Shown: positions 52,669 to 61,700 of the stretch, in pieces
Position numbering within the stretch: position 1 is the stretch's first letter
How the letters are laid out: the number at the start of each line of letters is the position of its first letter
DNA from: Actinoplanes teichomyceticus ATCC 31121
Lineage (GTDB): Bacteria; Actinomycetota; Actinomycetes; Mycobacteriales; Micromonosporaceae
Direction: 5' to 3'
Length of the DNA stretch: 64,000 nt
Assembly: GCF_003711105.1 (NCBI RefSeq)
Contig: NZ_CP023865.1
Coordinates: 7,919,001 to 7,983,000, forward strand
Made by a program: the position numbers and the translations under genes
Notes under the pieces: model-generated
Database searches by the model: none
What the model saw: only the letters and a program-made list of their open reading frames with translations
What the model was told of the DNA's origin: nothing

Positions 52669-54045
52669 ATGACCGTGCTCGGCACCACGCTGGACCCGCG
52701 CGACCCGGCATACCTGGAGGGGCGCAGCACCACCCTGCAGCGGCTCGCCGCGCTGGAGGCCGCCCTCGACGAGGCGCGCGCCGGCGGCGGCGAGAAGTGG
52801 GTGACCCGGCATCACGCGCGCGGCAAGCTGCTGCCCCGGGAGCGCATCGAGATGCTGCTCGACCAGGACAGCCCGTTCCTGGAGCTGTCCCCGGTGGCGG
52901 CCTGGGGCTCGGAGTTCCCGGTCGGCGCCAGCGTCGTCACCGGCATCGGCGTGGTCGAGGGCGTCGAGTGCGTGGTCATCGCCAACGACCCGACCGTGGA
53001 CGGGGGCGCGGTCAACCCGTACACCGCGAAGAAGATCCGCCGGGCCGCCCGGATCGCGTCGGAGAACCGGCTGCCGCTGGTCAACCTGGTGGAGTCGGCC
53101 GGGGAGGCGGCCCCGGCCGGGAGCATCGCCCGGGAGCTGAGCCGGCTCACCGCCGACCGGGTGCCCACCGTGTGCGTGGTCTTCGGCACCACCAGCGGCG
53201 ACGCGGCGTACCTGCCGGCCCTCTCGGACTACACGATCGTGGTACGCGGGCACGCCAAGGTGCTCACCATCCACCCGCAGCGCTCCGGTGTCGAGGTACG
53301 CGCCACCCCGGTGGTGCCGGCCGGCCCGGCCGGGCCGGCCGACCAGCTCGCCGAGGACGAACGGGACGGGCTGCGCCTGGCCCGCCAGTGCGTACGCCGC
53401 TTCAACTGGCGCAAGCAGGGCCCACCGCCCCGGAGCACCCACCCGCCGGAGCCCCGCTACGACAGCGAGGCGCTGCTGTGCCTGGCGGCCGCCGGGCCGG
53501 ACCGCTTCGACCCGCGCGAGGTGCTCGCCCGGGTCCTCGACGACTCCGACTTCGACGAGTTCAAACCGGGCCAGGGCAGCGTGCTCGTGGCCGGATGGGG
53601 GGAGCTGCACGGTTACCCGATCGGAGTACTGGCCAGCCCGGGCGCCTGGTTCTCCCCGGCCGAGTCGCAGAAGGCGGTGCACTTCCTGCAACTGGCCAAC
53701 GCCACCGCCACGCCGGTGCTGTTCCTGCGCCACCCCGGGCCGCCCGCGCCCGGCGACGGCGAGACCGCCGACGTACGCCACGACGCCCCCCTGGTGCACG
53801 CGGTCGCCAAGTCCACCGTGCCGCACCTGGTCCTCACCATCGGCCCGGAGCCCGGCGGCACACCGGCCCGCGCCGACGAGCCCCGCTTCCAGTTCAGCTG
53901 GCCGCGTCCCACGGCGGAGCCCGCCGCGGCCGACGACGGCGTCATCGACCCCCGCGACACCCGTACGGTCCTCGGCCTCTGCCTCTCCGCAGTGCACAGC
54001 GCCGCCGTGGCAGGTGCCGAACACGTCGGCGTGTTCCGACCCTGA
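52669..54045 (+). CDS. Acyl-CoA carboxylase beta-like (carboxyltransferase) protein with altered active-site motifs
   Basis: 458 residues, 50-80 shorter than usual. The N half is clearly carboxyltransferase-like: RHHARGKLLPRERIEMLLDQDS, ANDPTVDGGAVNPYTAKKIRRA, ENRLPLVNLVESAGEAAP. The oxyanion-hole segment that normally reads like CTAGGAY is GTTSGDAAY (residues 173-181), with the second glycine replaced by Asp. In the C half, GYPIGVLASPGAWFSPAESQKAVHFLQLAN is family-like. The second oxyanion region is lost, and the chain jumps from FSWPRP to DDGVIDPRDTRTVLG, omitting the usual MG..GA block. Biotin-dependent transfer may therefore be changed or absent. Followed after 11 bases by a biotin carboxylase-like gene. 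Confidence 0.85.
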   Translation: MTVLGTTLDPRDPAYLEGRSTTLQRLAALEAALDEARAGGGEKWVTRHHARGKLLPRERIEMLLDQDSPFLELSPVAAWGSEFPVGASVVTGIGVVEGVECVVIANDPTVDGGAVNPYTAKKIRRAARIASENRLPLVNLVESAGEAAPAGSIARELSRLTADRVPTVCVVFGTTSGDAAYLPALSDYTIVVRGHAKVLTIHPQRSGVEVRATPVVPAGPAGPADQLAEDERDGLRLARQCVRRFNWRKQGPPPRSTHPPEPRYDSEALLCLAAAGPDRFDPREVLARVLDDSDFDEFKPGQGSVLVAGWGELHGYPIGVLASPGAWFSPAESQKAVHFLQLANATATPVLFLRHPGPPAPGDGETADVRHDAPLVHAVAKSTVPHLVLTIGPEPGGTPARADEPRFQFSWPRPTAEPAAADDGVIDPRDTRTVLGLCLSAVHSAAVAGAEHVGVFRP

Positions 54046-54056
54046 AAGGTAGACCC

Positions 54057-56060
54057 GTGATCCGACGACTCTTGGTGGCCGACCGTGGTGAGATCGCCCG
54101 CCGGGTGTTCGCCACCTGCCGCCTGGTCGGCATCGAGACGGTCGCCGTCTACTCGGACGTCGACACCGACGCCCCGCATGTCAACGAGGCCGACTACGCC
54201 GTCCACCTGGAGGGCAGCACCCGGGCCACCACGTACCTCGAACAGCACGCGCTGATCGCGGCCGCCAAACGGGCCGGCGCGAACGCCGTGCACCCGGGCA
54301 ACGGGGTGCTCGCCGAGGACCCGGAGTTCGCCGCCGCGGTGGTGGACGCCGGAATGATCTGGGTCGGCCCACCGGCCGCGACGCTGCGCACCCTGCACCG
54401 CAAGACCGAGACGAAGAAGCTGGTCGCCGAGGCGAAGGTGCCGGTGCTGCCGACGTTCACCGACCCGGAGACGGTGCCCGGCTTTCCGGTCCTGATCAAA
54501 CCGGACACCGGCATCGGGGGCGTCGGGATGCGGGTGGTCCGGGACGCCGCGACGCTGGCCGAGGCGGTCGCCTCGACCCGGCGCGAGGTGGACGGCGAGG
54601 TGTTCTGCGAGCCGTACGTCCCCAACGTCCGGCACATCGAGGTGCCGATCCTGGCCGACGCGATGGGCGCGGTGGTGCCGTTCGGCGAGCGGGAGTGCTC
54701 GGTGCAGCGCCGGTACCAGAAGATCGTCGAGGAGACCCCGTCGCCGGCGGTGGACGCCGCGCTGCGCGAGGACCTGTGCCGGGCGGCGATCGTCGCGGTC
54801 CGGGCGCTCGGTTTCGTCGGCGCCGGCGCGGTCGAGTTCCTGCTGGACTCCGACGGCGACTTCTGGTTCCTGGAGCTGACCCCGACCCTGCAGACCGACC
54901 ACGCGGTCACCGAGTGCACCTCCGGCTACGACCTGGTCCGGCTCCAGTTGCTGGTCGCCGAGGGCGGCAGCCTGCCGATGCCCGGGCCGCCGCCGATCCG
55001 CGGGCACGCCATCGAGGTGCGCATCTGCGCGGAGGATCCGGCGTACGCGTGGCTGCCCTCGGCGGGCACCCTGCACCGGTTCGCGGTGCCCGACGTGGCC
55101 GGTTCGTTCCGCCCGCTGCCGCAGCCCGGCCTGCGCCTGGACTCCGGGGTCGCGGACGGCTCGGTGACCGGTATGCACCACGACCCGATGCTGGCCAAGC
55201 TGATCGCCTGGGCGCCGTCCCGGCAGGAGGCGGCCCGGATGCTGGCGTCCGCGCTGGCCCGCGCCCAGCTGCACGGCGTGGTCACCAACCGGGACCTGCT
55301 GGTGCGGACCCTGCGGCACCACTCGTTCCGGGCCGGCGACATCGACACCGGTTTCCTGGACCGGCATCCCGAGGTGTTCGCGCCGCTGCTCTCCTCGGTG
55401 GACGCGGTCCGATTGTCCTGCCTGGCCTCCGCGCTGGCCGGCGCCGCCGACCGGCGGGCCAGCGCGCCGGTGCTGAGCACCCTGCCGTCCGGCTGGCGCA
55501 ACGTGCCGTCCGGCTCGCAGACCGCGGTCTACGACGGCCCGACCGGCCCGGTCGAGGTCGGCTACCGGATGAACCGGCACGGTGAGCTGGCCGGCTGGTG
55601 GGTCCGCTCGGTCGACCCCGAGGAGCTGGACCTGGCCGGGCTCGGGCAGGCCCCGGTGGACGAACACCCGCCGATCGTGGTCGTCTCGGCCCGGCGCGAC
55701 CGGGTGGTGCTCAACGTGCAGGGCATCCGGCTGGCGGTCCTGGTGCACCGGGTCGGTGATGTCTCGTACGTGGACAGCCCGGAGGGTTCGGTCACGCTCC
55801 GCGAGATCTCCCGGTTCCCGCTGCCCGCTCCGGAGGCCGCGGAGAGCTCGCTGATCGCGCCCCTGCCGGGCGCGGTGCGGCGCGTGCTGGTGGTGCCGGG
55901 CCAGCGGGTCCGGGCCGGTGAGCTGCTGCTGACGCTGGAGGCGATGAAGCTGGAGCACCCGGTCCACGCGCCGTCGGCCGGTGTGGTCGCCTCCCTACCG
56001 GTCCACCCGGGCGCCGAGGTGGACACCGGCGAGCTGCTGGCGGTCCTGGACCCGGAGTGA
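54057..56060 (+). CDS. Biotin carboxylase/biotin carrier-like protein with eroded carboxylase site
   Basis: 667 residues. Biotin carboxylase N-domain (LLVADRGEIARRVF), ATP-grasp domain, C-domain (GHAIEVRICAEDP; LRLDSGVADGSVTGMHHDPMLAKLIA) and a C-terminal biotinyl domain with EAMKLEH (Lys631) intact. The catalytic strand, normally like EMNTRIQVEH, is ELTPTLQTDH: Glu273 and Gln279 kept, but the usual Asn is Thr275, Arg is Thr277 and the catalytic Glu is Asp281. The glycine loop reads TGIGGVGM instead of GGGGKGM. It may bind ATP weakly or have another acyl/carboxyl role. GTG 54057 start. Forms an operon with the beta-like gene. Confidence 0.87.
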   Translation: MIRRLLVADRGEIARRVFATCRLVGIETVAVYSDVDTDAPHVNEADYAVHLEGSTRATTYLEQHALIAAAKRAGANAVHPGNGVLAEDPEFAAAVVDAGMIWVGPPAATLRTLHRKTETKKLVAEAKVPVLPTFTDPETVPGFPVLIKPDTGIGGVGMRVVRDAATLAEAVASTRREVDGEVFCEPYVPNVRHIEVPILADAMGAVVPFGERECSVQRRYQKIVEETPSPAVDAALREDLCRAAIVAVRALGFVGAGAVEFLLDSDGDFWFLELTPTLQTDHAVTECTSGYDLVRLQLLVAEGGSLPMPGPPPIRGHAIEVRICAEDPAYAWLPSAGTLHRFAVPDVAGSFRPLPQPGLRLDSGVADGSVTGMHHDPMLAKLIAWAPSRQEAARMLASALARAQLHGVVTNRDLLVRTLRHHSFRAGDIDTGFLDRHPEVFAPLLSSVDAVRLSCLASALAGAADRRASAPVLSTLPSGWRNVPSGSQTAVYDGPTGPVEVGYRMNRHGELAGWWVRSVDPEELDLAGLGQAPVDEHPPIVVVSARRDRVVLNVQGIRLAVLVHRVGDVSYVDSPEGSVTLREISRFPLPAPEAAESSLIAPLPGAVRRVLVVPGQRVRAGELLLTLEAMKLEHPVHAPSAGVVASLPVHPGAEVDTGELLAVLDPE

Positions 56061-56136
56061 CGCGGGTGGTCCCGGGGCCTGGCCCGTGGCCTGCGGACGG
56101 GGCCCGCCGATGCGTACCGGGGAAGGGGTTTCTCGG

Positions 56137-57129
56137 TTACCAGCTGAACCACTTGGTGAAGAAGCCGGTCTTGCGGCCCTGGGTGTGCACGGTGGGCGTC
56201 TCGTCCGACCGGGTCGGTGTGGCCGGGGCGACCGGCCGCGGCCGGGGCGGCACGAACGTCGACGACGAGCGGTAGACCGACGGTGACGGCGGCGGGGTGT
56301 TCGGGTCCAGGTGCAGGTTGCTCAGCAGGTCGAGCAGCTCCTGGGCGGACGGCCGGGACTTCGGGTCGTTGTCCATGCCGCGGCGCAGCACGTCGGTCAA
56401 CGCGGCCGGCACCCCGGGCAGCTCCGGGATCGGCTGCTGGAACAGGTCCATCAGGGTGACCAGGCTGGGGCTGCGGTCGCTGGGCCAGCGTGGCGGGCGG
56501 CCGCTCATTATCGCGTAGAGGGTGGCGCACAGCGAGTAGACGTCGGCGGCGCCGGACGGGCTCTCGTGCCGGAACATCTCGGGCGGCGCGTACGCCGGGG
56601 TGAGCACCTCGAGGGTCACCGACGAATCGCGCATCTCCCCCAGCACGGCCAGCCCGAAGTCCGCCAGCACCGCCTGGTTGAACTGCGAGTACAGGATGTT
56701 GGCGGGCTTGACGTCGCGGTGCAGCACCCCGTTGGCGTGGGTGTGCACCAGCGCGTCGGCGATCTTCACCCCGACGTCGCGGGCCTCGGCCGCGCCGAGC
56801 GGCTGGACCCGCATCCGGTCCAGGTACGACCCGTCGCAGAGCTCCATGATGAGGTACGGATGCTGGTCCACCGTGACGCCCACATCGAACAGGTCGACCA
56901 CGTGCGGATGCGACGACATCCGCCCGGCGGCGCGCGCCTCGCGCAGGAAGCGGGCCTGGTCCCGAGCGTTGTCCAGGGTGCGGTTCTCCATCTTGATGGC
57001 GACCTCGCGCCCGACGGAATCCTGCGTGGCCCGGTAGACGGTCGCGTAACCACCCCGGGCCATGACCGACAAGCCGGACATGCCTGGAACGTATGGCACG
57101 GGCAGGGCGCCGGGCGGTGTCTCCGTCAC
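56137..57129 (-). CDS. Serine/threonine protein kinase, soluble
   Basis: 330 residues: Hanks-type kinase with a glycine loop MARGGYATVYRA, Lys in VAIKMEN, Glu in FLREARAAGR, catalytic loop LHRDVKPANILY, DFGLAVLGE, and APPEMFRHESPSGAADVYSL. A Pro/Ser tail follows and the end KTGFFTKWFSW is basic and aromatic. No transmembrane or PASTA domain, so it is cytosolic unless the tail binds membrane. GTG 57129 start. It lies 31 bases from the large cyclase gene on the same strand, which suggests a shared pathway. Confidence 0.92.
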   Translation of the reverse strand: MTETPPGALPVPYVPGMSGLSVMARGGYATVYRATQDSVGREVAIKMENRTLDNARDQARFLREARAAGRMSSHPHVVDLFDVGVTVDQHPYLIMELCDGSYLDRMRVQPLGAAEARDVGVKIADALVHTHANGVLHRDVKPANILYSQFNQAVLADFGLAVLGEMRDSSVTLEVLTPAYAPPEMFRHESPSGAADVYSLCATLYAIMSGRPPRWPSDRSPSLVTLMDLFQQPIPELPGVPAALTDVLRRGMDNDPKSRPSAQELLDLLSNLHLDPNTPPPSPSVYRSSSTFVPPRPRPVAPATPTRSDETPTVHTQGRKTGFFTKWFSW

Positions 57130-57160
57130 GGTGTAGAAAATACGCCAGCCACCCGGGAGA

Positions 57161-60100
57161 TCATCCCGGCATGTCAGACGCGTAGGCGACAGTTTCCGCC
57201 GGGGGCGGTTCCACCGCGGTGACGGCCAGCGTGTCCCGCAACTCCTCGGCGGCGGCGCGCTCGCTGGCCTGCTCGGTGGCGTACGCCAGCCGGACCGCCT
57301 CCTCGGCCGCCGCCCGCGCCTGGACGTACCGGTCCGAGGCGGCCAGCACCCGGGCCCGGACCATCGCCGCCAGCACCCCGCTGCGCACGTCCTCGGCCGG
57401 CACCTCGCGGGCCCGCTCGATCCAGGTCAGCGCGGACTCCACCCGGCCCTCGGCGAGCAGCGCGGAAGCGTACGACGCCAGCGCGTGCCGCCGGGAGAAC
57501 AGCAGCGACGGCGCCGACGTGTCGCTGGCGATCGGCGCCAGCAGCCCCACCGCGGTCGCCGCGTCGCCCGCCCTGGTCCGCGCCTCGGCCAGCAGCACGC
57601 GCGGCCCGACCTGGGCGGGGGCCAGCGAGTTGTGCGGCTCCACCGAGGTCATCACCCGGCGCGCGTCGGCCTCCGCGGTGGCCAGGTCGCCACGTTGCAG
57701 CGCGACGAACCCGTGCAGGGTGCCGGCCATCCCCAGCAGCAGCGGGTGACCGGTCTTGTCGGCGTACCAGAGAGCGTCACCGAGCAGGTCCGCGGCGTGG
57801 TCGAGCTCGCCGACCCCGCGGGCGATCACCCCGCGCACCACCATGGCCAGGCCGCAGCCCCAGTCGTCGGAGACCTCCTGGAACTCCCGGTACGCCCGCC
57901 GTGCCTGGCTGTCGGCCGCGCCCAGGTCGCCGAGCTCGGCGGCGGCGTACGCCTCGACCACGCGCAGCGTGCCGACCGCCCAGCCCTCACCGACCCGGTC
58001 GCCGAAGGGCAGGAAGATCCGGGCCAGCCGGCGCGCCTCCTGCAACCGGCCGGCCAGCAGCCGGGCGAACGCCGTGGTGCCGCGCAGCCAGGAGCGGCCC
58101 ACCGGGTCGCCGAGCTCGGCGAAGAGCCGCGCGGCGCGGCCCAGCACCGCGTCGGTGCCGGCGAAATCCCCCCGGGTGGTGGTCACCCAGGCGAGGTTCT
58201 GCAGCGCCCAGGCCTGCCCGTGCCGGTCCCCGGCGGCCAGCGTCACCTGGTACGCGGCGGCAAACCGGCTGCTGGCCTGGCTCAGCCGGCCGTTCAGGAA
58301 GTCGGCCATGCCCAGCCGGCGCATCGCGTTCGCCCGCTCCGGCAGCAGCTGCGCCTCGGTGGCCACCTCCAGCGCCTCCTGCCAGGCGGCCACCGCCCGG
58401 CCACCGTCGCCGAGCGCCTCGTGCGCCCGGCCCACCACGATCATCGCCTCGGCCCGGCAGACCGGGTCGTCGCCGGCGCTCTTGCTGATCTTCTCGCCGT
58501 GCGCCAGCGCCTCCTCGGCCCGGCCCAGCCGCAGCATGGCGCGGGCCAGCACCAGCTGGTCGGGCAGCGGCAGGTCACCGCCGGCCAGCTGGGCGGCGCG
58601 CTCGGCGTACTCGATCGCGGCGGCCGGCTCGATGTTGGCCAGCGCGCGCCGGGCCATCCGGCCGAGCGCGGCCACCGCCAGGCCGGCCACCTCGCGCACC
58701 GCGGCGTCCGGGCGCAGCCGGACCGCGTTCGCCAGGTCGATCGCGGCCTCGGCGTGGGTGGCCACGAACGCGTCCCGCTCGTTGTCGCTCAGGCTCAGCC
58801 GGGTGGCCGCGTCGGCGTGCCGGCCCACCGTCTCCGGCGCGGCCCAGGTGGCCAGGTAGGCGTGCCGCTCGGCCAGGTCCGCCTTGCCGATCCCGGCGTA
58901 CGCCGCCTCGCGCATCAGCGGCGTGGTGAACTGGAAGCCGCCGCGGCTGCGGTGGATCATGCGCCGTTGCAGCAGCTCGTCCACGGCCCGTTCGAGCTGG
59001 GCCGCGAGGTCCACGCCGGGCGGCAGCTCGCTCGGCGCGCGGCGGTCCTGCAGCGCCTCGAGCACCCCCGCGGGCACCGTGGTGCCGGCCACCGACGCGT
59101 CCCGCAGCACCGCGCGCGGCTCCGACGGCAGCGCGTCGATGCGGGCCGCGAGCACCGCGGCCAGGTCCCGGGAGAGCAGCTGGCTGCCCAGCGAGCCGGC
59201 CGCGAGCTGCCACTTGCCGGCCGCGTTCGCGCCGACCGCCGGGGTCAGCGCGCCCCGCTCCATCAGCAGGGTGACCATCTCGGCCAGGTAGAACGGGTTG
59301 CCCTGGGCGGTGGCGAGCATCCGGTCGGTGTCCGGTTGCGGCAGTTTCCCGCCGCTCAGGTACGACGTCAGCAGCCGCGACGCGTCCGCGCCCCGCAGTG
59401 GCGGCAGGGTGTGCACCTCGGCGTCGGAGAGCCGGGTCAGCGCCCCCGCCGTACGCACCAGCTCCGGCCGCCCGAGCAGCAGCACCACCACCGGCCCCTC
59501 CAGCAGCGACAGCGTGCTGCCCAGCGCGTCGACCGTGGTGGCGGTGGCGTCGTGCAGGTCGTCCACGATGACCATCAGCGGGGTGGTGGCGGCCATCGCG
59601 TTCAGCAGGTCGGCGACCGCGATCGAGATCGCCTCGGCGTCCACCCGTTTGGCGCTCGGCGGCCAGTCCGCGGGCGCGGCCGGGCCGCCCGGGCTGACCG
59701 GGGCCTCGCCGTAGCCGAGCAGCACCAGCAACCGGTCGATGTCCAGCGGCACGCCGAGCCGCTGGGCCACCTTGCGCAGCCGCTCCTCGACGACCGTGCG
59801 GCCGACCGTGGCGACCACGTCCTTGGGCAGGCCGGCGGCCTTGCGCACCAGGTCGGCCAGGGGCGCGTAACGGCGCCGCTCGCCGAACGCGCGGCAGCGC
59901 ACCCGCAGCACCCGGGCGCCGTGCCCGGCGTACGGCCCGGTGCCCACCTCGTAACCGGCGGCGAGCCGTTTCACCTCCCCGGCGAACCGGGACTTGCCGA
60001 TCCCGGCCTCGGCGGTCATCACCAGCACCCGGGGGGTGCCCGAGTCGATCGCCTCGGCCAGCCGTCCGGAGACCCGGCCCAGCTCGGCCTCCCGGCCCAC

Positions 60101-60790
60101 GAACGGCGCCTCGTCACCCAGGCCGGAGCGGGTGCCCGGGGCGTCGTGCAGGCCGAGCAGCTCGTAGGTGGGCACCGGCTCACGCTTGCCCTTGAGCCGC
60201 AGCGGCCGCAGCTGCCGCCACGAGGCGACGTGCCGGGTGCCGCCGCTGGTGCGCTCACCGGCGTAGACCGCGCCGACCGCGGCGGCGTCGGCCAGCCGGG
60301 CCGCGGTGTTCACCGTGTCGCCGATGACCGTGTACTCGATGCCGGCCTGCATCCCGGCGACCACCTCGCCGGTGTTCAGCCCGACGCGCAGGCCGAGCGG
60401 GGCGCCGCCGCCGCGCTCGTCGTCCAGCACCCGGCGGACCGCGCGCTGCATGCTCAGCGCGGCCCGGACCGCCCGTTCGGCGTCGTCCTCGTGCGCCACC
60501 GGGGCGCCGAAGACCGCCATGATCCCGTCGCCGGTGAGCTTGTCCACGTGCCCGCCGAACGTCTTCACCGCGCCGGCCAGCGCGGCCAGCACCCGGTCGG
60601 TGACCGCGCCGACCCGCTCCGGGTCGAGATCCTCCGACCAGGAGGTGAAGTCGGAGAGGTCGCCGAAGAGCACGGTGACGATCCGGCGCTCGGCGGCCGG
60701 AAGCGCGGCGGCGGCGGGCAGCGCGGACCCGCAGTGGTGGCAGAAGCGGGCACCGGGAACGGCGACGGTGCCGCACACGGGGCAGGTCAC
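57161..60790 (-). CDS. Adenylate/guanylate cyclase-AAA ATPase-TPR signalling protein
   Basis: 1209 residues. N-terminal zinc ribbon (CPVCGTVAVPGARFCHHCG), class III cyclase domain at about 35-215 (VTVLFGDLSDFTSWSEDL with metal Asp; KLTGDGIMAVFGAPVAHEDDAE; GLRVGLNTGEVVAG; GDTVNTAARLA), then an orphan STAND-like ATPase with Walker A TAEAGIGKSRFAGE and Walker B LMVIVDDLHDA. Long TPR-like helices follow (AAAIEYAERAAQL, EEALAHGEKI, RAVAAWQEALEVA). Such proteins make cAMP or act as regulators; whether the cyclase is active cannot be told. GTG 60790 overlaps the stop of the MBL gene. Confidence 0.92.
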   Translation of the reverse strand: MTCPVCGTVAVPGARFCHHCGSALPAAAALPAAERRIVTVLFGDLSDFTSWSEDLDPERVGAVTDRVLAALAGAVKTFGGHVDKLTGDGIMAVFGAPVAHEDDAERAVRAALSMQRAVRRVLDDERGGGAPLGLRVGLNTGEVVAGMQAGIEYTVIGDTVNTAARLADAAAVGAVYAGERTSGGTRHVASWRQLRPLRLKGKREPVPTYELLGLHDAPGTRSGLGDEAPFVGREAELGRVSGRLAEAIDSGTPRVLVMTAEAGIGKSRFAGEVKRLAAGYEVGTGPYAGHGARVLRVRCRAFGERRRYAPLADLVRKAAGLPKDVVATVGRTVVEERLRKVAQRLGVPLDIDRLLVLLGYGEAPVSPGGPAAPADWPPSAKRVDAEAISIAVADLLNAMAATTPLMVIVDDLHDATATTVDALGSTLSLLEGPVVVLLLGRPELVRTAGALTRLSDAEVHTLPPLRGADASRLLTSYLSGGKLPQPDTDRMLATAQGNPFYLAEMVTLLMERGALTPAVGANAAGKWQLAAGSLGSQLLSRDLAAVLAARIDALPSEPRAVLRDASVAGTTVPAGVLEALQDRRAPSELPPGVDLAAQLERAVDELLQRRMIHRSRGGFQFTTPLMREAAYAGIGKADLAERHAYLATWAAPETVGRHADAATRLSLSDNERDAFVATHAEAAIDLANAVRLRPDAAVREVAGLAVAALGRMARRALANIEPAAAIEYAERAAQLAGGDLPLPDQLVLARAMLRLGRAEEALAHGEKISKSAGDDPVCRAEAMIVVGRAHEALGDGGRAVAAWQEALEVATEAQLLPERANAMRRLGMADFLNGRLSQASSRFAAAYQVTLAAGDRHGQAWALQNLAWVTTTRGDFAGTDAVLGRAARLFAELGDPVGRSWLRGTTAFARLLAGRLQEARRLARIFLPFGDRVGEGWAVGTLRVVEAYAAAELGDLGAADSQARRAYREFQEVSDDWGCGLAMVVRGVIARGVGELDHAADLLGDALWYADKTGHPLLLGMAGTLHGFVALQRGDLATAEADARRVMTSVEPHNSLAPAQVGPRVLLAEARTRAGDAATAVGLLAPIASDTSAPSLLFSRRHALASYASALLAEGRVESALTWIERAREVPAEDVRSGVLAAMVRARVLAASDRYVQARAAAEEAVRLAYATEQASERAAAEELRDTLAVTAVEPPPAETVAYASDMPG

Positions 60791-61605
60791 AGCCGGTCCA
60801 AACCGTCGGCCCTCGACGCTGATTCCCGCCGCAGGTGAACAATCTGCGCCGCGGCCGACCACTCGGCCGCGAACCGTACCCGTGGGTCGATGTCCGGGTA
60901 CACGATGTCGACCACCGCCTGCGGCGTCTCGGCTCCGGCCGCCATCGCGGCCGCCACCTGCGCCAGGCGTTCCCTGCGGTGGTCGAGATACTGCGCGGCC
61001 AGGGCCGCGGTGTCGGCCCGGGCCGGTCCGTGACCGGGCAGCATCAGGACCTTCTCGTACGCCGTGAGCAGCTCCAGACTCGCCAGATAGGCGGTCAGGT
61101 CGCCGTCGGGGTGGGCCACCACCGTGGTCCCGCGCCCCAGCATCGTGTCGCCGGTGAACATCACCCGCTCGTTCCCGCACTCGACGAGGAAGCACACCGA
61201 ATCACCGGTGTGCCCTGGAGTGTCCAGGACCTGTATTTCCAGTCCGTTCCGGCCGAGATGCTCCCGTGGGTCCAACGGCTCACCACGCACGCAGTGCGCC
61301 GGGTCGGCGGCCAGCACCGCGGTGCCGCCGAGCAGCTCGGAGAGCCGCTCGGCGCCCTCGACGTGGTCGTGATGACCGTGTGTGACCAGAATGAACTGGA
61401 ACGGCCCGAGCTGCGCGATCCGGCGCAGGTGCGCCTCGTCCAGCGGGCCGGGATCGATCACCGTGGCGCATTCTGCCCCGGGCGCCCGCAGCACCCAGGT
61501 GTTCGTGCCGTCCAGAGTCATCGGACCCGGATTGGGGGCGCGTAGCAGCGACACCCAACCCGGCAGCCGGTCGACCTCGGCCGACGCGGGCTCAGCACCC
61601 CCCAT
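60787..61605 (-). CDS. Metallo-beta-lactamase-fold hydrolase
   Basis: 272 residues from ATG 61605 (ATG 61632 or GTG 61665 are possible). Zinc motifs THGHHDHVEG, DTPGHTGDS, FTGDTML and LPGHGP; the family NPGPMTLDGTNTWVL opening and an extra C-terminal helical domain match the Rv3677c-type/RNase-Z-like group. Substrate unknown. A TACGAT box 7 bases before ATG 61605 and the absence of any Shine-Dalgarno sequence suggest a leaderless mRNA starting there. Operon with the cyclase gene (GTGA overlap). Confidence 0.9.
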   Translation of the reverse strand: MGGAEPASAEVDRLPGWVSLLRAPNPGPMTLDGTNTWVLRAPGAECATVIDPGPLDEAHLRRIAQLGPFQFILVTHGHHDHVEGAERLSELLGGTAVLAADPAHCVRGEPLDPREHLGRNGLEIQVLDTPGHTGDSVCFLVECGNERVMFTGDTMLGRGTTVVAHPDGDLTAYLASLELLTAYEKVLMLPGHGPARADTAALAAQYLDHRRERLAQVAAAMAAGAETPQAVVDIVYPDIDPRVRFAAEWSAAAQIVHLRRESASRADGLDRL

Positions 61606-61612
61606 GCCGAGA

Positions 61613-61618
61613 ATCGTA
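61613..61618 (-). promoter_or_regulatory. Candidate -10 box for leaderless MBL mRNA
   Basis: TACGAT on the minus strand ends 7 bases before ATG 61605; the remaining gap to the RidA-like gene (61619-61700) shows no other signal. This is a weak prediction. Confidence 0.3.
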
Positions 61619-61700
61619 CGTCGCGGGTCCATGGTGAGCCGAGACACGATGTCCGTCCCGGTCACCTTGGGTCATCAAACCCGGCCGAACCCGCCCAAGA

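Noticed and set aside
57485..60838. Plus-strand frame of 1117 codons opposite the cyclase-ATPase-TPR gene
   Set aside because: Low-complexity Arg/Gly/Pro/His-rich shadow; the minus strand has clear zinc ribbon, cyclase and ATPase motifs.
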